Assembly (NCBI GenBank): GCA_965205965.1
Contig: CBDBHT010000004.1
Span: 1-64,000 of the forward strand
Length of the DNA: 64,000 bases
Origin: Bin55 sp965205965
GTDB taxonomy: Bacteria; Pseudomonadota; Gammaproteobacteria; Pseudomonadales; Azotimanducaceae
Direction: 5' to 3'
Shown here: one piece after another, positions 59,050 through 64,000 of the stretch
Position numbering within the stretch: the stretch's first letter is position 1
Layout of the letters: each line of letters starts with the position of its first letter
Made by a program: the position numbers and the translations under genes
The notes under the pieces: model-generated
What the model saw: the letters and a program-made list of their open reading frames with translations, nothing else
The model's database searches: none
What the model was told of the DNA's origin: nothing

Positions 59050-61746
59050 CCCTTATTTCTCATAATGGATGGCTTGGGTGCGATGTATGTGCGTGTAAGT
59101 TGTTGATACCACGAAGTTGGTTGGACTTTGCCGGGGGGAAGGGGATGGTAGCGGGGTGCGTTCGGACGGATGGGTGCGTTGGATGGCGAAAGGGGTGCGT
59201 TCGGGTCGGACGGAAGCGGTGCGGACGTGTAGCATGCGCCTGGGCCCGTTTTGCGGACCGCCACGACCGGCGTGCAAAGCGGCGCATCCCGTGCAAGATG
59301 CTGTTGTCGACTGGATGATGAGCCATGTGGGTGAGCATGCGGCGGACGCCCCTATCGCACGCCCTTGGGTCCTGGTCTTGACGAGACCCGAACGCTCCCC
59401 GACTGTCGGGAGGTTTCGCCCCCGGTGGCTGCGATGGCATGGGCTGCGATGGCATGCGGATGAAAGGAAAGGGATCCCGGTCTTTGAGGATGTCGTGTCA
59501 CCGGTTGATATACGGGAACATATTCGATTTTTTGGGGGTTCTTCAAAAAAACACTTGCGTTTTGGCATGGGTTATGGCAATCTACGCTTGGTTAGATAGT
59601 CTCTGGTGCCAACGTGATGGATTTCCGAATCGAGAACTTGAAGTCGACCACCTTGGGTGGCACGCGGCGGACCCGCCGTTGGATGGTGGACCTTCAGAAG
59701 ACGGTGGCACGGTTTTCGGCACTGAGCCGCCATGAGTTGGCGTCCACCCTGTGTAGTCATCTGGGCTGGTTCAAGCCGAAGGGTTGGGATCGATTGGGGT
59801 CCTGCAGGTCGCCGGCAGCCGTCTTGGCCCCGGAGGATGCTTTGGTCCGGCTCTGGCAGCGGCGGCGGCGCGTGCTGAACACGCTGGTGGTCGTACTGTG
59901 CATGTTCCGGTGGATGTTCTGGAAGGGGCGTCCGGGATATGCGGCCACGCTGGCCGAAGGGTGGGCGCAACGCGGCCGATGGGGCCGGATAGAGGAGGGC
60001 ACGGGATGAAGAGCAAGCAAAAGCGCGGCGCGGACCGGTTGGTGCGTCGGATGGCGAAAGGGGTCCGTCCGGGGCGGATGGAGGTGGACTGCAGTGGAGG
60101 CGATCTGAGTTCCAACGGGGGGTCGGTACTGCTGATGATGCTGGCCGAGCAGGTCCGGCTGTTCGAGCGCGCCTCGGAATGTTTCACGGACCACCGGGAC
60201 CCGTCCAAGGTGGCGCATCCGCTAGTGGCGTTGCTGGGGCAGCGGATCTTGGGTCTCGCGCTGGGCTACGAAGATGTGAACGATCACGACGAGCTGCGGC
60301 GGGACCGGGCCCTGTCCACGGCCATGGGGCGTGTGGAGTGTGCGCGTTCGGACTGCGAGCCGCTGGCCGGCAAAAGCACGCTGAACCGGATGGAGCTGTC
60401 GGCGAACGGGCGGGACCCGGCGAAAGCGCGCCAGATCACCGTGGATTTCGATGCGCTCGACGAGCTGCTCGTGGAGCTGTACCTGGTGTGGGGCGAGCGG
60501 GGCCAGATGCCGAAGCGGTTGGTGCTGGATATCGATGCCACGGACGTGGAACTGCACGGCCGGCAGGAGCACCGGTTCTATCACGGGTACTACCATGAAT
60601 ACTGCTACCTGCCGCGGCTGGTGTTCTGCAACGGCTGGCCGGTGCGGACGGAACTGCGCACGTCGAGCAGCGATGTGGCGGCGGGCGTGGTGGAAACGGT
60701 CGCGCCGCTCGTGGACCGGCTGCGGAAGCGATTTCCGCAGGTGCCGATCCTGATCCGCGCCGACGGGGCCTACTGCCGCGACGAGTTGATGACGTGGTGC
60801 GAGGCGCGGGGCGTGGATTACGTGCTGGGACTGCCGCGCAATGATCGGCTGAAAGACCGGGTACAACCGTTGATGGACGATCTGCGGGACCGGTTGAAGC
60901 GGGATCCGGACTATGCGCAGCGAGCGGTCCGCGGCTACCAGAGCTTCGACTATCGCACGCGCGACAGCTGGAGCCGCGAACGCCGCGTGATCGCCAAGGC
61001 CGAATGGCTGCCGGGACAACCGGTCGGCAACGCGGACGGGGAACCGGTCGGCAAGGCCGACGGCGGACCGGAGGCCGGCGCGGAAGACCCATGTGCGACG
61101 GTCGGCGAAGCCCGGTACAACAGTCGCTTCGTCGTCACCTCGCTCCAGGAGCCCGACGCGCCAACGGTCTACGAAGAGATGTACTGCGACCGGGGTGAGG
61201 CCGAAAACTGGATCAAGGAACAGAAGAACGATCTGTTCCTGGACCGATGCTCCAGCAGCCTCTGGAACGTCAACGCACTCCGGCTCCGGATGAGCGCACT
61301 GGCCCATGCCCTTCATTGCATGATGAAGCGCCGGCTCGAGAACCTTCCGGTATCCGCCATGCTGCGCCGGAGCCGTCCATCGACGCTGCGCAAGTGCCTG
61401 TTCCGGATCCCGGTGCGCGTGACGGTGTCCACGCGGCGGATCCATCTGGCGTTCGGATCCGCCTTCCCGTACTGGAAGGATTTCCGCTTGATCTGGGCCA
61501 GCCTGGCACCAACGTAAAAGCCCGGTGCCACCGGGTGCATGACGCTGGCGGCGGAGCGTGCCGGCCTCCCCGCCTCCCCGCGCCCGGATGCTCAGCGATC
61601 CGCCGTCCCGCCCGCAAAAAGGCAGGGAAAACACACGCATCCCCGCCCTCCGAAGCCTTTTCAAACTCGCGACGCGACATTCCATGCCCCGTACCCCACG
61701 CATCCCGTGAAAAACATCATTTTCGACTTGGTTTGAGAAATCCGGG
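59050..61746 (+). mobile_element. IS1380-like mosaic element, copy B (2697 bp)
   Basis: Ends CCCTTATTTCTCA and, inverted, CCCGGATTTCTCA; flanked by TTAA at 59046-59049 and 61747-61750. Left to right it holds the terminal repeat, a decayed transposase start (MLAEAVRTCSM-like in copy A), an IS4/DruA-derived stretch from about 59445 (left end, MDFRIENLKSTT, TVARFSALSRHELASTLCSH and LAPEDALVRLWQRRRRVLNT) and the intact transposase. Confidence 0.92.
60006..61517 (+). CDS. IS1380-family transposase, intact
   Basis: The 503-residue protein starts MKSKQKRGADRLVRRMAKGV after a GAGGAG ribosome-binding site. It has VLDIDATDVELHGRQEHRFY with the first Asp, ILIRADGAYCRDELMTWCEA with the second, and YCDRGEAENWIKEQKNDLFL with the Glu, the IS1380 pattern. 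The frame is open further upstream (from 59784), but that part is captured IS4/DruA-derived sequence in another context. It is the only whole copy in the window and could drive movement of the others. Confidence 0.9.
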   Translation: MKSKQKRGADRLVRRMAKGVRPGRMEVDCSGGDLSSNGGSVLLMMLAEQVRLFERASECFTDHRDPSKVAHPLVALLGQRILGLALGYEDVNDHDELRRDRALSTAMGRVECARSDCEPLAGKSTLNRMELSANGRDPAKARQITVDFDALDELLVELYLVWGERGQMPKRLVLDIDATDVELHGRQEHRFYHGYYHEYCYLPRLVFCNGWPVRTELRTSSSDVAAGVVETVAPLVDRLRKRFPQVPILIRADGAYCRDELMTWCEARGVDYVLGLPRNDRLKDRVQPLMDDLRDRLKRDPDYAQRAVRGYQSFDYRTRDSWSRERRVIAKAEWLPGQPVGNADGEPVGKADGGPEAGAEDPCATVGEARYNSRFVVTSLQEPDAPTVYEEMYCDRGEAENWIKEQKNDLFLDRCSSSLWNVNALRLRMSALAHALHCMMKRRLENLPVSAMLRRSRPSTLRKCLFRIPVRVTVSTRRIHLAFGSAFPYWKDFRLIWASLAPT

Positions 61747-61952
61747 TTAACAGCACAGACCCTCTCGGCAAACCGTCTAGCTCGAGACCAGTCGCCAAGA
61801 TGTTCTCCAATGATGTGGTTGGACAACTGAAGGCATTGCACCGGTTCATTGTCTTCTAGTTCATCGATACTCGATCTTTCTAGTTCCTGTGTTAATCGTT
61901 CGCTTTCATCTTCATGGTAACTCCAACCATTTTGGATCAGATCTTTAACCAT

Positions 61953-62205
61953 CGTTCCTGCTTAATAGCTCTACAGATACATACACCAGCACGACCGATA
62001 CACCTCCATAGAGGCGTGTTCAGTTTGAAATTTATATCGACTGGACGCTTTTGATCAAGAATACTATTTGTTGGAAATGCAATTTGCAAAGTGTACTAGT
62101 TTGATAATGTCCAATAATCATTGCGGGACCGGAAGCTAAACAAAGAAGGGGTGCCGCAAAATAAGACAATTTTCGATGATGGTGGCTTAAGATGTATGCG
62201 ACCCG
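61953..62205. other. intergenic region
   Basis: AT-rich sequence with no gene recognised, upstream of the split helical-repeat gene and probably holding its promoter. Confidence 0.45.
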
Positions 62206-62234
62206 TGTCATACGAATGAACAGGGGCACTATAT

Positions 62235-62850
62235 GATAAGCAAACGGGGTTGCCCGGCGGCATTCGCCGACGTTCAAATTCCAGGTGGCGTTGGAAGCTG
62301 TGTAAAGGGGAGCAAACGCTGTCGGAGCTGTCGTCGCGGTTTACACTTCAAGCATCGCAGATCCAGTGCTGGAAAGAAGCGGTTGCTGGAGGAAGGCTCG
62401 GCAGTGTTCGAGCGTAAGAGCAAGACAGCCGATTTCGGGACGTCTCCGGATCTGGATTCGCGGCATCGCAAGACTGGGGAATGGACCATGGAACGAAACT
62501 TTCTGCAGGGCAAGCTCGTGCCGTGGACCGAACCCAAAGGCAGGCGATGATAGATTCCCAGTCGAGTTTGCCGATCACGTGTCAGTGCGAGTGAGGGGAT
62601 CTGTCTTGCGCCTCGTACTACCATTCCAGGGCACCCCACGGTGAGACGGAGGGGGCGTTGAACCGGAATTTGGAGGCGATCTACGAAGGTCATCCGTACT
62701 ACGGCAGTCGACGGATGCGGTTGGCGTTGAGGGACCGCGGTGGGGATCTGGGACTCCGTCGCATTCGACGGGTGATGCGGGAGATGGGGCTGACACCGAT
62801 TCATCCGGCGCGTCGGACGAGCGTGCGGGATCCGTCCCACGAGTGGTATC
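62235..62850 (+). pseudogene. IS3-family remnant (orfA and start of orfB)
   Basis: Broken frames give LSELSSRFTLQASQIQCWK-like orfA sequence, KKRLLEEGSAVFERKSK, and TMERNFLQGKLVPWTEPK at the orfA end. A start of orfB follows (MIDSQSSLP), then after a shift LEAIYEGHPYYGSRRMRLAL and RIRRVMREMGLTPIHPARRT. The catalytic core is missing. It is related to the remnant at 11083-13440. Confidence 0.75.
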
Positions 62851-62885
62851 ATCAAGTCTTGTTAGCAAACCACCAGCTCGTCAGA

Positions 62886-63242
62886 CTAAGGCTTCGGCGG
62901 GCTTAGTGCCATCATTCGTTTAGCGCATGCCATGTCTATCGTCTACAATTACAATCGTTTACGAGATTTGATGTACACTCCAAATCGTATAGTGTCCATC
63001 GTGGTAGATCAGCGATATAAGGTGATTGCAGTCGACTAAAAGCGAACTATTGAATTGCAAGGTCGTATCATGAATACCTTTGTTGACGATGGTACGTTTT
63101 CCGTTCCTCCGGTAGCTAGATTCCGTTAAACTAAAAGTGATATATCTAGGTATATGATGTTGGAAACATGTTCCTTACGTCGAGTGGAATAATAGGCAGC
63201 AGTAACAGGGTGCTACGTATAACTAACGCGCCTTTCTAAGCA
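62886..63242. other. intergenic region upstream of leuC
   Basis: About 350 AT-rich bases without a gene; presumably holds the leuC promoter. No leader peptide with leucine codons was seen. Confidence 0.5.
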
Positions 63243-64000
63243 ATGGGCGAAACGCTTTACGACAAAATTTGGAACGCACATCTCGTAGGAGCGCGCGAAG
63301 ATGGTCTGTCGATACTTTACATCGACAGACATTTACTTCATGAGGTTACTTCACCACAAGCATTCGAGGGACTACGCCTTGCGAATCGGGTCCCGTGGCG
63401 ACTAGATACAAACCTAGCTACACCGGATCACAATGTACCTACTACAGATCGGTCATTAGGTATAGATGGAATCAGTGACCTGGTTTCTAAAGAGCAAGTA
63501 ATCGTTCTTGATAAGAATTGCAAAGATTTCAAGATTCAACAATTTGACATTCACGACATAAGGCAAGGGATTGTCCACGTAGTTGGTCCTGAACAGGGAG
63601 CGACTCTTCCAGGCATGACGATTGTCTGTGGTGATTCGCATACTTCAACACATGGTGCTTTTGCAGCATTGGCCCATGGAATTGGAACTTCTGAAGTCGA
63701 ACATGTACTTGCCACGCAGTGTTTAGTTCAGCAAAAGAGTAGCAACATGCGTATTGAAGTAAACGGCTCACTATCTGACGGTGTTTACGCTAAGGACATA
63801 ATCCTTGCAATCATTAGAACTATTGGGGTAGCTGGTGCTACGGCACACACAATCGAATATTGTGGTGATGTCGTTACAAGCATGTCGATGGAAGGACGCA
63901 TGACTATGTGCAATATGTCTATTGAGGCAGGAGCGAGGGCCGGTTTGATCGCTGTGGATGACAAAACATTGGAATATATCCATGGACGTCCATTTGCTCC
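63243..64000 (+). CDS. leuC: 3-isopropylmalate dehydratase large subunit (partial)
   Basis: LeuC with LeuD isomerises 2- to 3-isopropylmalate in leucine synthesis and holds a 4Fe-4S cluster. The first 252 residues are in the window: MGETLYDKIWNAHLV, LLHEVTSPQAFEGLR, PDHNVPTT, IVHVVGPEQGATLPGMTIVC and GDSHTSTHGAFAALAHGIGT, which match the family closely. The frame is still open at the window edge, so the C-terminal part with the remaining cluster cysteines lies outside. Confidence 0.95.
   Translation, partial: MGETLYDKIWNAHLVGAREDGLSILYIDRHLLHEVTSPQAFEGLRLANRVPWRLDTNLATPDHNVPTTDRSLGIDGISDLVSKEQVIVLDKNCKDFKIQQFDIHDIRQGIVHVVGPEQGATLPGMTIVCGDSHTSTHGAFAALAHGIGTSEVEHVLATQCLVQQKSSNMRIEVNGSLSDGVYAKDIILAIIRTIGVAGATAHTIEYCGDVVTSMSMEGRMTMCNMSIEAGARAGLIAVDDKTLEYIHGRPFA

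Larger units (their letters stand above)
58363..61952 (-). pseudogene. unrecognised helical-repeat gene split by the IS1380-like element
   Basis: The N-terminal part (61952 to 61747) starts MVKDLIQNGWSYHEDESERL and ends ERVCAVN. After the insertion the frame continues PDYLKIEMVGIHLSIARYMD through ASALLDNENLVTSL. A frameshift near 58715 then leads into FMVDCATVSLKFWKKCGTWV and on to SLTAEYQRERMKIVG. The rebuilt protein is about 300 residues, mostly alpha-helical with Ala/Leu-rich repeats resembling TPR. Removing the IS and one TTAA restores the frame exactly. No family was recognised. Confidence 0.72.

Noticed and set aside
60222..61952. Minus-strand open frame of 576 codons
   Set aside because: It is a chance fusion of the true N-terminal 69 codons of the split helical-repeat gene with antisense transposase sequence across the IS boundary.
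1..64000. CRISPR array or cas genes
   Set aside because: No regularly spaced short direct repeats and no Cas-like proteins were seen on either strand.

Overview
The window looks like part of a gammaproteobacterial chromosome that is decaying under heavy insertion-sequence (IS) load, as in host-restricted or recently bottlenecked lineages. The gene order queA-tgt-yajC-secD-secF, a suhB/trmJ/iscS neighbourhood and a tRNA-Val/tRNA-Asp pair support the placement, which is inferred from gene content only. Chromosomal genes are visibly AT-leaning. Nearly all mobile elements are GC-rich, so islands of different base composition alternate along the sequence.

Layout. 1-373 is the right end of a long IS1380-like element. 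566-9209 holds housekeeping genes: tRNA queuosine modification (queA, tgt), the Sec accessory proteins (yajC, secD, secF), a degenerate suhB, trmJ and an isolated iscS. 9.5-13.5 kb has decayed IS5/IS1182 fragments, coq4, and an IS3 remnant carrying a younger DDE element with perfect 9-bp target duplications. 13.69-13.93 kb is a two-tRNA unit with a good promoter. 14.06-19.9 kb is a four-level nest: an IS256-type element is split by an IS4-type element that carries a DruA-like (DUF4338) reading frame. That element is split by a second IS256 element, which is split by an IS630 element. 20.5-30.5 kb has a NUDIX hydrolase, an ELM1-like protein, NAD kinase, a MocA-like nucleotidyltransferase, an XdhC-like protein and aminopeptidase N. 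30.5-37.3 kb is one minus-strand operon (moxR, DUF58, DUF4381, batA, batB/C, batD), followed by pyrD on the plus strand.

38.7-45.2 kb is a second nest: an ISAs1-family element split by the IS1380-like element and by two IS630-type elements placed back to back. 45.5-49.0 kb encodes a GNAT acetyltransferase, an S9 peptidase and a D-Ala-D-Ala ligase in a tight unit. 49.5-56.2 kb holds a glutaredoxin-like protein, tatD, slt, a universal stress protein, a cytochrome c and a broken nitric oxide reductase pair (norB with frameshifts, norC with no good start for its full membrane anchor). 56.6-62.9 kb contains another copy of the DDE element, an unrecognised gene cut in two by the IS1380-like element, and an IS3 remnant. 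leuC runs off the right edge.

Target duplications and terminal inverted repeats could be read directly for most elements, so the order of insertion can be reconstructed. In several cases removing the insertions restores the reading frame of the interrupted gene. The most unusual items are the DruA-like/DDE element and its captured fragment inside the IS1380-like mosaic, the shared-TA tandem of IS630 elements, a 150-bp MITE-like family, and a SuhB protein that lacks the metal-binding residues of its family.
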